From: Drosophila miranda
Lineage: Eukaryota > Arthropoda > Insecta > Diptera > Drosophilidae
Direction of reading: 5' to 3'
DNA length: 64,000 nucleotides
NCBI RefSeq assembly: GCF_003369915.1
Contig: NC_046676.1
Span: 11,328,001 to 11,392,000 of the forward strand
Below the pieces are notes generated by a model. The model saw nothing but the letters and a program-made list of their open reading frames with translations. It was not told the DNA's origin and did no database searches. How positions within the stretch are numbered: the stretch's first letter is position 1; the number at the start of each line of letters is the position of its first letter. Position numbers and translations under genes: made by a program. Positions 24,351 through 37,772 of the stretch are shown in pieces.

Positions 24351-26312
24351 CTATTGAAATAATAAAAGAATGAAATTCCATTGCAGGGTATTTGTGCATT
24401 TACCAAAAGTCAAGCACGGATTATTTACGTTCCTATTATTACTAATCCGCAAGTACTTTTCACCTTCGCCACGCTCACACATACACCCACCCATAAAGGG
24501 AGAGAAAAAACCCCGAAACAAAACGAACGTAAGTCGGCATTGGCCTCGGCAAATGCAAGAAACAGATGCGATGCTCTCCCTTCTAACACGCACACAAACA
24601 CGCATAAACATACATACATACATTTGACCGATCATATCCAGCAGAAGCAGCAGCGGCAGCAGCAGCAGCCAACAACAATGCAAGTGAAATCCCAGAATCT
24701 CTTTCTTTTTCTGCCATATTCTTTTGGTTCTGTTCTTTTCCATTCCGTTCCCTTCCCCCTGCCTGCGGAAAACGAGGCCCAATCCAGTTTTCTGTTGTTG
24801 TTTTTCTGTTCCCTGCGCAGATCTTAAGTTGATTTCGTTTCAGCGTTGGCTGCATTTTGTTCCTGGAGTTTTTCAGAATTTCGTGCTGTGCTGCTCTGCT
24901 CGGCTGACGCTGACGCTGTTGTTGCCTTTTGTATTTTTATTTTTTCTTCACACCTTCGAAAAGGCAGGCACACTGAAATTTCAACGTCGGCTGCAAATTC
25001 AATTCAATTCCCCATGGCGTAGGCCCAAGGAAGGAGTGTGGGAGAGCGGGAGGGAGAGTGGAACAGAGCCGGACCAGAAGCAGGCAGGCCGGGCCGGCCT
25101 CTGCTCTTCCTCTGTCCCATAGCCGGTTTTTGGTGTTGGTGTCGCGCTTGGTTTTCTCACTTGGGTCGCGGAAGAGGCCAGCTCTGGCCTTTTGTACGAG
25201 TATGCGCTGCTGCGTTGTGGGACCTCGGGATTGGGGGATCTCTGCGGCAGCGACTGACAGCCATAGCCCTGCGTTCTTTATTATTTTGTTTTTGTTACTC
25301 TGCCTTACCCAGGTACTCGTGGAGTGGGAGGGTATACTGTGCGGATGAAGGTTGCAGGATTACAGGATTAAAAGGCTCTATATCTCCATATCCTGGTCTT
25401 GTTCAGGAAATCTGGGGGAAATCCTCCTACATTATATGTAGTTATCTCAGCCCATGACGCTCTAAAAAGTTTGAAATGTTTTCACCTTCACAGAATCTGT
25501 TCAAGGGGTATTTTAAAGTCGCCACCGTCTACTCCTCTTCTGTTCTTTCTTGTTTTTGTAAGTCTTCTTTTGCAGGATCGCTTTATTTCTTTTATTCTCT
25601 CGTTTCGTTAAAATCTCTTGACAGTCGGCGGCTCAGTGTGCGCATTTTTCTTTCTTTCTCGCCCGATTTTTACTTATTTTTTGTTGTTGTTGAATGGAAT
25701 ACAATTTGACATGCTTGAGATTTTCTTGAGAGCACAAAAAATCGAAAATTATTGCCGCTGCAGATTAATTTTTGAATGCGACCCGAGCTCCGTTTACTCG
25801 CCGCCTCTCCGCCTCCTCCTTCGGCGTTTTTCTCTTTTATCTGATACTCTCTGATGCCTAAATATATGAGCAGCTTAACTTTTACGGGGATTACAAGCTG
25901 CCGTTTTTTGGCTCAAGGTGAGACGCAAGGCAGTCGTATGACTCTGGAAGCCAGAAGCCTGGAAGCCTATCGACACTATCTGGAATATGTGTCGTACTGT
26001 CGCGAGTCCACCAATGGGGGAGTGGGTTTATCATCTGATAACCTGATAACAGAACATTTTGGAATTTTGCGGGTAAACATTTGTATGACTGAAGCAACAT
26101 ATAATTGTGCAAGTCCGTCATTTAGGTGATATCACTCCTGAGCTGCACCTCCCTTGTACTCCAGTTCTTGGATACAAACTTGGAATAAAATGGAATTCGA
26201 ATGGAACTTTACTGGAATTTATTCAATTACAAATAGAAAAGTTTATTTTAGCCTAAACTGTGTTTGTATACCATATTTTTTGTGGAACAAGTGGATTTTT
26301 TTGGGGATTTGG

Positions 26313-26687
26313 TTAGAGCTTGAAAAGTTTCCCCCTGATCTGAACGTTAATGTGGTGTGTTGTTTTCTTCTTGGTGATCTGTGTCTTCTTTACACCGCTC
26401 TTGCGAATCTTACGAGCAGCGATGTTTTTGACTTTATTTTGACGAGCCAAATGGCTTCGAAGAATCATAGGATGCGTCTTCAGTTTGCGCTGCTTCTTTT
26501 TTTGGGCAGACTTGATGCGTTCGCTGCGCCGAAGTGGAAGCGGCAGCCGAAGCGGTGGCACAATTTCCGCCACAATGTTTTCCTCTGCAGCTGGTGACAT
26601 CATGGTCATCATGGGGACAGAGGCACTGGAAGCCACATCAGTCTGTGGCTCGATATTTTCAGATGCATCTTGTAAAATCACTGCCAT
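26313..26687 (-). CDS. Small highly basic nuclear-type protein, nested in the lbk intron
   Basis: This frame encodes 124 aa. The N-terminal half is acidic and neutral (EPQTDVASSASVPMMTMMSP). The C-terminal half is very rich in Lys and Arg (RRSERIKSAQKKKQRKLK and later KKTQITKKKTTHH), suggesting a DNA- or RNA-binding or chromatin role. Gene structure supports reality: an acceptor (CCTTTTAAG) directly precedes the ATG, with a good donor 55 bp upstream (TATTTTCG|GTAAGC, near 26743), and an AATAAA lies at 26247-26242. Fly genes of this kind (short, intron-nested, protamine-like) are often testis-expressed, but that is inference. No family was recognised. Confidence 0.6.
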   Translation of the reverse strand: MAVILQDASENIEPQTDVASSASVPMMTMMSPAAEENIVAEIVPPLRLPLPLRRSERIKSAQKKKQRKLKTHPMILRSHLARQNKVKNIAARKIRKSGVKKTQITKKKTTHHINVQIRGKLFKL

Positions 26688-27936
26688 CTTAAAAGGACAT
26701 ACATATATATGATGGACGTAGTATTTCTAACGTTTTGCTTACCGAAAATAAGTATAATAGGTTTACGTTGTTCGTTTAGTTTTGTTTTCTGTATAGTTTA
26801 GTGAAGTTCAATAAGGGTCTGAATTAGGAATGTATTTATATTAAAGCTAGTTTCAGAGGCTCCTAAGCTTCAGATGTTACTTACTCAGATATACAAATAC
26901 AAAGAAAAGTATGTTTGTGCTTTGATGGACATAACTATTCCTCTTCCGATAAAAAAAAAACATAACAGATTGAAACTCTAATCTAATCAGATCGAACAGG
27001 TCCGTAGGCCTCCACGAACATTTTCGAGCATAATTTTCAGTCAGCTGCGTCTTGGATAAGCTGCTCTTAGCAGCGCTATCGATGTCTTAGCTTATGTTTT
27101 AACGCATTGGAGTTTCTGCGATAGTACAGAGGAAGGAATTACATAATACTATAATAAGTAATAAATACGATATTGACACCAATATTATACATGGCAGGAT
27201 GGTTCGGGCAACATTTTAAAGGAGTTTGTAGGGGCTCCGCAGTTGGCGCAGCTGATTCGCGCTACCCCCAAGATAGATATTGCTTGGTAGGGGTCTGTGG
27301 GGTTCACCTGACCACAGTACACAGTACCACACCCGAATAGATACGTGGGCTGGATATTTGGCATATGATATCACACGGTTCATTCTAATCAGAACAACGC
27401 AAGCGATCACAATGGTGAAGCACAACAACAACAAAATAAGAGGTTGTTGCGCTTTATTTATTTTTGATTTATGCGCCTTAGACCAATCAAGCAAAACGGT
27501 TTATCATCGCAGCGATAAAAAAGACGTTAATTTATTGTACAACAAACGCAAAATACACACACTGGCATACACAAACAGAACAAGAAGAAAGGAATAATGA
27601 TAATAAATGGTTGCTAATTGCGAAAAACAGAACTTGAACCAAAATTTGAACAACTGTAGATGCTGAATAGAGTATTGGATCCACTTGTATCCGTTGCTTA
27701 TTGGGCATCAAAATGTGAAACGTAGAAAGCAGTACATACATATGTATCCCAGAAACTGTAAAAGTGAGGGAAAGACCCTGTAATCTCTCCCCCTGTCGCC
27801 CAATAAACCGTTATTAGCGCGCGCACAGTGGAGAGAGAGAGAGATAGAGTAGGAAACGAACAAAGACCACAATTATAAACTCTTTTTAGTTATTTAATTA
27901 GCAGGCCCTGGCTGAGCCAGTGGCAGCCACCAAACC

Positions 27937-27960
27937 CACACACACACACACACACACACA
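27937..27960. repeat. (CA)n dinucleotide tract
   Basis: Twelve CA units in the first lbk intron. Confidence 0.9.
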
Positions 27961-30900
27961 CGTACGTAGAGACGTCTCTCGTATCTAGAGTGGAAAATTA
28001 ATGGCTACAAAATTAAATTTATTTTTGCAAAAAGAGCAACAAAAACAATGGACCTGGGCTGGCAGACAGAATGGCAGGCCCCACAGTGCCTCTGTGTGAG
28101 TGTCGGTGTGTGTGTGCGAAATTTATGTTGCTATTTGCGTCGTTGTGACTGCGCTGCCAACTGCGCTGCCCCTTATCATGGGGGTTCTTGTTGTTGCTGG
28201 TGCTGGCACGTTACCTAATTAGTTGCCGCAGACAGCGCGACGTTTTTACCTTTTATGTATGTGGTTCTCGTTGCCAACACAAACACACACGCACGCACAC
28301 AGTCGTACGCGCGGCAGCTTTGACGTAATACATTACGACAACAGGCAGCGTTGACTGCACGCGGTTTCCGTTCTCGGGCCCACGCAAGCTATGTTAAACA
28401 GAAGGTAAGGCTACATATACATACATATGTGGGGGAGGAGAGAGAGAGTGTACCCAACAAAATGCTATGCCTGGAGAGCAGGGTTGCCGTACCTTATGTT
28501 TAATGTACCTTGGGGCCCACGCAAATTCGCCTGCCTTCTAACTGCTTACAAGCACAACAGAGACAGCGACAACGATAGCGGCAGCGGCAGAGAAACGAAA
28601 AGAGAAGCAGAGATACGAGCACCACGCGACAAAGCGCAGCTTCAAAAGCTACCACTTCATCTTCGTCTCGCTTTTGCATTCAGTGTTTCCTTGAAGACAT
28701 GAACAGTGGGACTTGAACGAAAATCGAGAACAAAGTCTGAAGATTTTTAATTTTCTGTTTCATGAGATGCGGGCCACTTGCCATTCTTCATTAATTTTTG
28801 GATAGACCCCCAATAAGTAGACGACAATTTATACAATCATTCCACTGTGCCAGCAGTGCAGCTGCTCAGCAATCCCATCTCGCCCAACCACACCCCAGAC
28901 ACTCACCTCAGCTGAGCCGCAGCCGCCCACTGCCCAAAGCTTTGGCTGTTTTTGTGTTCACTCTTTTTCTTGTATTTTGTTTTTTTTGTACGCCCGCCCC
29001 AACGACAAAGCAGCGTGAGATGAAAAAACACTTGAGCAAATGCAACAGTCGGCATCTTATTCACAAAAATATTGTGTATATTTTTATTCGTTTGGCAAAG
29101 GTAATAAACAACGAGAATAGGTAAAACAACAGCCAAGAGACTGAAAAACGATTTGGGCGAATGCAAAAGTTTTCATACAGAAAACGAAAGCAGCACAATG
29201 ACAGACACAGACACAGAGATGGCGATGGCGATGGAGACGAAGACGGAGACGAATAAAAAAGAGGTGGGCGACAACAACAGCAACAACAACAGCCACTAGC
29301 GGGGAAATAACGGAAAAAACAAAGCAGAAAATGCATCACCACGAAATTACCAATTTAAATGTTAAAATCCAAATCGACACACAGAGACACGAGCAACTAA
29401 AAATTAAGTCAAATAAAAATGCAGCCAAAGCATTTAGTGAAATCAAATGGTAAAAAATAAAAATTTACAGACACAGAGACACACACATGGGATGCGATAA
29501 TTATAATAAACAAAACAAAAAAACTGACTGTCGATTGTCTCTCTGCCTATCTCTGCCCCCCTCTCGCTCTATCACTCGCTGTCTACTACTCCCCCCACAT
29601 GAAAAATGATGTCGTTCTTGTTGGACGCAGGCTAATGATCATTAGAAGATACATTCAGGCACACAATCATGAATATGTAGGTGTTTCTGTCCAAGTGTGT
29701 GTGGATAGCATAAGCATAAAAGTGTATACACACATGTGTAGATATAGCTGTTTCTCTGTTTCTGTTTCCACGAGCATTGTACGAGCATACATACACATCA
29801 ATGGATGTATGTATTATCATATCATCATCAACAGCGGACAGGCGACAACATCGACATTTTGTCGTTTTTATAAGATACAATACTCGGCTCGGGGCCGTTT
29901 CGTGCGTTATCTAATAAATTGTGAGGGAGTTGACAAAAACAACAACTGAAAAAAAAAACAAAAATCTGCATTTTGTCGTAAATTTTTGGTTTTGTCTGTA
30001 GCTGTCCGAAAATGAGTTCAGAGTGAAAGCCCCCAGCCCCCGAACGACTCTTTGGCCAGCGTGGGTTTTTCCCTTTAAATCTTCGTTGGAGCCCTGTTTA
30101 TTTTTTGTAAGAAGAACTTGGGGGTTTATCAATATGCGAATTAATCGATGGAAGATTATGGATGCAAATGGATTCAAAATGGTGGCACATTTTGTGGGAA
30201 GAGGAAATTAGCGCTCGCTGCTGATTGGTGTGTGAAAATTGATCCAAAGATCGAAAGATATCCGAAAGATAGTGATTTAATGGCCCGCACAATGCTTGGG
30301 ATTTTCGGTCTTCCACAATGGGGGAGTGATCGATAGGTGCGAAATGCCATCGCATCGTCTGCTGCGAAGGATGATCGATGGCTAAGCCTCGAGGGAGCCC
30401 TACACCCGGCTATCATGACCATGACCATCATTTGTGGAGCTTAAAAACGTTCGAGCTGTTGCCACAGAAGTCCATTTAGAACGCCTAACACCCCTAGTAA
30501 ACCATTCCCTCTGTGGAAAGTTTGATAATTTCTTACGACAGGCACTTGCACGGCCAAATATTTACCTTGAACGATCTGTACAAATACCAATAAATATAAA
30601 CCTTTTCCTCTGTAGATACCGCGATCGAAGACGGTGCAAACTTATTGATTAGATAATTGCATGGTTTGTTTGTTGTGTTGTGGAGTAGTATTAGGGCCAT
30701 CAAAAAAAAACCCACTATAAATGTTACAAAATGTAGAACAGAGCCAAGAAACCGAGACAATCTTTGGAACAACTTTTATTTGGAATTGAGGCCAGTCGAA
30801 GTGTACTAGTTTAGTATCGGCAATCTGAAGCTAATCAAAACCTCTTCACTTTGGACACTTGAAGGTTTTTCCCAGCCAGGAACGCACTCGCACAATACTC

Positions 30901-31026
30901 GAGTGTATACGGCCGGACTCTATATATAGACAGAGCGAGAAACCGACATGGAGCTGTGAGAAATGCGCGGAAAGTTTCTTCTGTCGTGAAAACTCTTTGA
31001 AGAAAAATCTTTAAACTAAAGTAAGA

Positions 31027-31051
31027 GGCGGCGGCGGCGGTGGTGGTGGTG
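31027..31051. repeat. (GGC)n/(GGT)n tract
   Basis: GGC and GGT trinucleotides alternate as two short blocks in the first lbk intron. Confidence 0.8.
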
Positions 31052-31470
31052 CCGCTGTTGCGGGCACTTTTTATTTGATTTCATTACGCTGTGCTTTTTG
31101 TTGCTCCTGTTTGCTTGCTTGTTACTAAATTTGGTTGTCTGGGCATTTTTACGCGTTTGTATCTTTGTGCTTCTCTGTATCTGAATCTGCGTGTGAGTGT
31201 GTGCAACTGCAAGACCATTTTTAGTAGCCCCATCTATATAAGTACACGTACATATTTATGTATGTGTAGTGTCTGGCAAGTCTTGTGCTGTTTGTGGTAA
31301 TTGCTAAGTATTTTCTCTACTTCTTCTCGTTTCTGCAACCGCCGCTGCTGCCCTTTTTGGTGGGTGTCTGCGTCTGGGGATAATGTCTGTTTGCCTGTGG
31401 GAAAATGTGGACTTCATTTCCTTCCCCTCCCCCCGAAAGCTGATAGCGCGAATAACAAACTGCGCAGCAT

Positions 31471-31494
31471 CCGTCCATCCATCCATCCATCCAT
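31471..31494. repeat. (CCAT)n tetranucleotide tract
   Basis: Six CCAT-like units in the first lbk intron. Confidence 0.85.
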
Positions 31495-32032
31495 ACGTAT
31501 ATTTAGCTGCAATCTTCATTATCTCTTCCACCGTACTGTCACCGAAATTTAGCGGGCTTTGGACTCGCCTCCACCTCCGACCCAGCCCGAAGCCCAGACC
31601 ATTGCTCTGGCAAACAAATCTGCATACGCTGCACAGTTCTGGAACGAGATGAAGACATTACTTTTGTGAATGCCTCTGCGAGCAATGATGATGATGATGT
31701 TGTTGCTGCTCCGAGGTTTTGCTGTTTTCGCAGCATTTTGTGTTCTTTTTATTTTTGCATTCTAAAAACCGTTGGCTCGGCGCGTTTTTCGCACCCAACA
31801 TCCGGTCGTATTTTATTTTAATGAGTATAAATTCTGTGCTCTCCGGCCCAGACCAGACACTCATTCTCTACACAATTAATATTTTTATATTGTACATACA
31901 TATATAGTAGAGAACGTACTAAAGAGAGACAGAGAGAGAAAGAGAGACCTTGCACCATTTAAATTTCTGTTATTTTTTTAATTGACGCTCAATGTGCTCC
32001 TTTCCTTCCTTTCTCCTTGCAGCGACGACATC

Positions 32033-32110
32033 ATGCGAGGGATAACTCGGCAGCACTCGGACAACCGACGATGCTTCGCAACACTGGTCCGTGCCAGCGT
32101 CGCCGAGTGA
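32033..32110 (+). other. lbk: Upstream ORF in the lbk leader (25 codons)
   Basis: ATG at 32033 opens a 25-residue frame (MRGITRQHSD...) ending in TGA at 32108-32110. It lies in the same exon as the main start and in a different frame. A second overlapping upstream ATG occurs at 32071. Both precede the lbk start at 32187 and could lower its translation. Confidence 0.5.
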
Positions 32111-32186
32111 CATTCGCAGGAATAACGGCTCTTTGAATGTGGCCTCCCATTTGGAAATTGACGAATTTAATAAAAACCACAGCAAA

Positions 32187-35100
32187 ATGGACGTTTCGGC
32201 CATAAAATATGGAGTAGAACAGCAGCAGGAGAACTGGAGTATATTCGACAACAATGCCACAAGCAGTGGCCGAGGCAGTGGCAGTGGGAAGCTGATATTG
32301 TCAGGCCTCGCTTCGCTGCTGCTGGGCACCAAGTGGCGACGACGCCGCAGACGGCGCAAACACAACGACAATGCCAATGACGACGTTGGAGCAGAAGCAA
32401 CAGCAGAAAGAGCAAGGGAAACAGCAACAACGAGTCGCAATAATGATAATTGCAATTATTCTACAACCAATGATTTCAATAAAATCAATAAATTACTGCT
32501 AATTACGTACATTCTACTGATAACAGCGAGCACAATTTGTCAAAGCTCCGCACAGGCGCCAGCATCGGCGTCGGGGCCGCCTTCGACAGCATCCGCTGGT
32601 GGATTGGGCGCGGCATCGCCGTTGAGTGCCTTCCTGAAGTCGGGCGGAGCCTCCTACAATAACCAGTTGCCGCAGCAACAGCTCTTTGCCATGCTGGCCA
32701 AAAATGGTGCAGGCGCAGGAGCGAGAGGAGGAGGTGGGGACTACACCAATCCCGGCCTCGCCTCGTCCCGCCAGCACTTCCTCTCGCTGCACGAGGACGA
32801 ATCCGATGGAGACGTGGACATGGATGATGATGATCTGGCCGCACTGCATGTCCCACTGGCCGCATCAGCCACATCTCCACAGCAGCTCTCGTCCATTCAA
32901 TTCGCTTCGCTGGAGACCAACGGATTCGTGGCGGACGATGGCGATCAGTACGAGCAGGCGGAGAAGGAGCTGGCAGCCGCCGCGGCAGCGTCCAATGCGA
33001 ACCACAACAACATCAACTGCCCCAAGGAGTGCAAGTGCCAGAATATCCTGTTCGACTGCGATAAGCTGCATCTGGAGAGGGTGCCCGCCCTGCCCAACCA
33101 TGTGCAGACTCTGTAAGTATTATTATCTATGCCACGTAGGGGGGATGAAATGGCAAACACCACCCCCAAATATAAAAAAGCATAAATTGGAGTGTGTGGA
33201 ACAACCCTCGCCACGAAATTTGTTCCCATTTTTCACATTTTTTCGGTTGGGGGGTTGCGATTTTATCGTCGCGCTTTTAATCAATTTAATGCATGGCAAA
33301 ATTATGCAAAAGCTGTTTCGTTCGTTTCTTATCGGCTGCCACGCATCGATAATTATGGCGTAATTGAAGTGCATTCGTCAAGCCGGGGATTTTCGCAAAA
33401 ATGCAATCAATTAAGTTCTATCTCTATTCCCGCTTCCCAGGCATCTGGCGAATAACAAGCTGAACGACACGACCGTCCTGGAGATACGAAATCTGTCGAA
33501 TCTGGTGAAGGTGTAAGTGTTTACTCTCGCAATTACTCTCTATTTATTAGAGTGCTCACTAACCTTAATCGCTCTCTCGTTCAGAACACTGAAACGCAAC
33601 TTGCTGGAGGTGATACCCAAGTTCACGGGGCTGACTGGACTCAAGCACTTGATATTGGCCAACAATCGTATACGAAGCATCTCCAGCGAGGCTCTGGCAG
33701 TACTGCCCATGCTCAAGACCCTGGATTTGTCCAGGAATCAGCTGCACAGCATCGAGGCCAACTCTTTTCCCAAGTCAACGCGCCTGGCGCATTTGTGAGT
33801 GTCCAAGGAGTGTACCAGCAGTGAAAGCAGTCCGTAACTCATTTCCTTTTGTAGAATACTGAACTGGAATGAGATAGCCAATGTGGATGAGCACTCGTTT
33901 GCGGCACTGAACAACCTGACGGACCTTGAGCTGAACAACAATCGCTTGAACAGCTTGCCGGTGGGCGTGTTCAAGAATCTTAACCGTTTGAAGAAGCTGT
34001 AAGCTGATGACGCTGATGAATTATGATTTTCCCAAGATCTTAACCATCTGATTCACGTATTTTGCAGCGCACTTAGCTACAATCATCTGGAGATTAACTG
34101 GTCCACGTTTCGGGGTCTCCTATCGCTGCAGAGGCTTCAGCTAAAGTCAAACCAAATCCGATCGCTGCAGGACGGCGTCTTCTATGTCATGCGGAACATT
34201 GAGAGCATCGAGCTGGATCACAACCAAATCAGTTCGCTCTCCCGGCAGGGCCTTTTCAACCTGACAAAGCTGCACCACCTCTCGCTGTCGAACAACTCCA
34301 TCTCCCGCATCGAGCTGGACACTTGGGAGTTTACTCAGTCTCTAGAGTCCCTCGATCTGTCGCACAACTCCATCAGCGAGTTCAAGCCGCAGCATTTGGA
34401 CTGCTTGCAGCGATTGAAGCAGCTCAATTTGGCCCACAACAAGCTGCAGTATCTACAGGAAAACACCTTCGATTGCGTCAAGAATCTAGAGGAATTAAAT
34501 TTACGGCGCAATCGTCTGTCCTGGATCATTGAGGATCAGAGTGCCGTTGCACCGTTCAAGGCCCTGCGCAAGCTGCGACGCCTCGATCTGCATGGCAATA
34601 ATTTGAAACAGATCAGTGGCAAAGCCCTCAGTGGTCTTAATAACTTGGAGCTGCTGAATCTAGGCTCGAATGCGCTCGCCAGCATCCAGCCGAACGCGTT
34701 CGAGCACATGCTCCGACTGCAGAAGTTGATCTTCAAGTCCCTGAACTTCATTTGCGACTGCGAGCTCATTTGGTTCCGCCAGTGGCTACAGAGTCACTTT
34801 GCCATGCAGGCCCCCCAGTTACTGGCAAACGTGGTCTGTGGCTATCCCGAGCATCTGCTGGATCGTCAACTGCTCACACTGACCAACTCGGAGCTGATAT
34901 GTGGTGAGTAGATGCCTAGACCCATTGCCTCTTCACTGAATCCAATAATCTAAAGCTAAAATTTCCATAGCTGACTCGCCGAAACCAAAGCTTAAACAGG
35001 AGCCGGACAATATGTTGGCCGTGAAGGGTGCCAACATCACATTGGAATGCATTGCCAGCTCTCCCACAGCCGCCTCACTGGCGGCCGCCGATGAGCTGAA

Positions 35101-36931
35101 GATCAAGTGGCGCCACGACAATCAGCACATTCAGGAGCGTCCAGGGGCCCTGCACGATGGAGCCAGCACAGAGACACAAATCCATCACGACCAGAGCACC
35201 AATCAGACCAGCATCTATGGATATCTACGGCTGACCAATGTGACCTACGAGAGTGCAGGACGCTTTCAGTGTGTGGTCTCCAATGCCTTTGGGACGACCT
35301 ATGCGCAAAAGTTCAAGATATCCATAGGAAGTAAGTACCACATGCCACATAATCGTATCTGTTTCACTCACAATAATCGTAATGTTCTCTCTTTAAAAGT
35401 TCATCCCAGTTTCATGCACGTGCCTTCCAACCTCACACTGGATGCCGGCGAAACAGCCAGACTTGTGTGCTCCGCCAGTGGAGACCCTATGCCGGAGATA
35501 GCTCTGCAAAAGTTTGGGGCCACTGATTTCCCAGCGGCAACCGAGCGTCGCCTTCAAGTTATACGCGAGGAAAACGCCTTCCTCATAACCAACGCCAAGC
35601 CCAGCGACTCGGGCATTTACACGTGCACTGCGGAGAGCGCTGCTGGCGAGATCAAGGTGAACGCCACACTGATGGTGAACGGTACGTGTGGCAAAGCATC
35701 CGCTTTTGGGGCTCCTAGTGATGTTTCTTTCCCTACTATAGACAAGCCACAGCCTACCATCCCCCTGGTGCATCAGGAGGTGGTTGTCGGGCGCACGTGT
35801 GTGCTTGAGTGCCTAAGTGAGGCAGCGAACGCAGAGCTGGAGCTGGAGCATCCCCACCGCGAATGGTTTAAGGAGAACAAGCCGATCCACATCTCACCAA
35901 CGACGGCGGAAGGAGAGCGCTACTACTTTACGAGCAGCAAGGAACTGCTCGTGATTCTGAACGCCCAATCGAATGATGCGGGACACTATCGCTGCGAGAT
36001 TACGGACAATTCGCGCACTCTCACCCTGCAGTCGGAGCTGGTGGTGGTCAAGGAGAATCTCAATTGGGATGTTCTGCTGCTGGGTATAGTCCTGCTGACT
36101 GTGACCTGCGTCCTGGTCGATTGCTGCATCATTTGGTGCACCCTGCGCTACCAGAAGCGAAAGTTCCTGCTGAGCCTTGCTGCCGAACGGCTGGCAGCGC
36201 GCACCCACGCCAGTCAGCACTCCACTCTGGACAAGGATCAAACCCATTTGACCACGTTGAATCGCACCATGCTGAGGCCCCACCAGTCCCAGCTTGTTCT
36301 AGATGGTATTCCTTCCCAGCAGCAGCCAGCGCAACTGCGACCGCGCAGTCTCGCAGATCTGGGATGCGGCGATAGCCAGGGGGGGGCTCACAGTCGACTT
36401 ATTGTGACCACAACGCCTTCGTATGAGCAACGCTGCCTGGAGCAGGGTCTGACGCTCAGCTATCTGCAGCAAACCGACTTAGAGGCACAGCAGGATCATC
36501 TGTCCAGCAAGGATTCGGGTACTGGCTCGGATGCGGCAGTCAAGCGCAGCCTGGAGGACTTTGCCGTGGCCATGAGCACCAGGCATAAGAATCACCCGCA
36601 CACAGATGACGAAGAAGATGGAGACAATGATCTGCAATATGCTCCCACACGAGCTCTGGGCATCTCAGAGTACGACGACTTGGAGCTGTATGAGCTGAAT
36701 CATTCGGTGGCCGACGCCGAGCAGCAGCATTTCCTGCAAAACAACAATCACAACTACGATGGGGGCGGTGGTGCAGGTGCGGGTGGTGGTGGTGGTGGTG
36801 GTGGTGGTGTGGCAGGTGCAGCATCTAAAGTGCTTCCTCGTAAATGCAGCGCCGGTGCTGGTGCCGGTGTCAGTGGCAGTGCCGCCAGCAGTTACAACGC
36901 CATTCAGCAGGCCACCACTGTGGACATCTAA
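32187..36931 (+). CDS. lbk: Lambik: LRR and immunoglobulin transmembrane receptor (LRIG-like)
   Basis: Eight coding exons join in phase to give 1339 aa: 32187-33112, 33441-33512, 33585-33794, 33855-33998, 34068-34903, 34971-35330, 35400-35681 and 35742-36931. In order: a basic N-terminus, a hydrophobic segment at about residues 102-118 (LLLITYILLITASTICQ), an LRR N-cap (CPKECKCQNILFDC), about fourteen LRRs, an LRR C-cap (FICDCELIWFRQWL), and three Ig domains (one each in the last three exons, with Cys pairs such as LECIAS...FQCVVS). A transmembrane helix (VLLLGIVLLTVTCVLVDCCIIW) and a cytoplasmic tail of about 280 aa with a poly-Gly run follow. LRR plus three Igs is the LRIG architecture; LRIGs modulate receptor tyrosine kinases. 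The start is the first in-frame ATG; the frame is open further upstream, but without ATG. Confidence 0.92.
36781..36810 (+). repeat. (GGT)n coding microsatellite in lbk
   Basis: A run of GGT codons gives a polyglycine tract in the cytoplasmic tail of the lbk protein. Confidence 0.85.
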
Positions 36932-37772
36932 GAGAAGGCTAAACCAAATTAAGAAAGCAGGAAAATATATACCAAAAAAAGAAAACAAGTGGCTGCCTGT
37001 GGCTGCCTCACCGTGACCCGCCACACCCCAAGATGAACAAAGACTGTTTAAACCGTAATTTGTAATGTTTAATCGCACTCCCATGGAGGAGAGAGAACCA
37101 GAGAGAGGAGGCCTTATCTATTGCCTATGCTATTGATTGCTATTCTATGTATGACAGCTATAGAAACATACCAGTGTCTTCGTAATTTATGAAATGAATC
37201 ATTTAAATGGATTTACTATTATACCTACTATAACTAACCCTTATTGATAATCACCTGTATAGCCAGCCGTACCGTATGCCTAGGACATACCCATCGTGTA
37301 TTTTATAATTTTGTTTCGCTTGTGATATTATTTATTATTTTGATTGCCCGAGTTTTAAGCGTAACATAAAACACACACACTCTCACATTATTCATTCTGT
37401 AAATAGCCCATAGTTTAGCTCTAACTAAACCACAAGTAATTTTGTAAGTCTATCCACACCCAACACTACGATCCACGAAATGGACTTCTGTAGAGTGGGG
37501 TGGGAGTGGGTACCATCGATGGATATTTTGATAATGGATAATCTACTCGTACTATTTGTTTGAAATTGAAATTTATTTGACTTATGATTGATTGGCCTTG
37601 ACGAAATCATTGGATTAAAATTGGATTAAATTGAAGTCGGCTGTTAATTAAATGATGCATTATTCAAAGTATATAAAAACATACACACTATATAGAATTT
37701 ATGAATTTTTTCTGGCAAAAGGACGCTTATTTTTCTTGGAATTGGTAAAAACAAGATCAGTAAAATGCTGTG
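36932..37772. other. lbk 3' UTR and intergenic spacer
   Basis: AT-rich sequence between the convergent lbk and YJU2 genes. No clear AATAAA for lbk is seen; ATTAAA occurs near 37614. No other gene. Confidence 0.4.

Larger units (their letters stand above)
20877..32022 (+). other. lbk: Probable first intron of lbk (about 11.1 kb)
   Basis: The span is bounded by a consensus donor (20877) and a pyrimidine-rich acceptor (TTCTCCTTGCAG, ending 32022). It is rich in simple repeats: CAC at 23338-23364, CAA at 23534-23561, CAG near 24640-24670, CA at 27937-27960, GGC/GGT at 31027-31051 and CCAT at 31471-31494. Two minus-strand coding candidates lie within it. The remainder holds no recognisable gene and may be regulatory. 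Confidence 0.5.
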
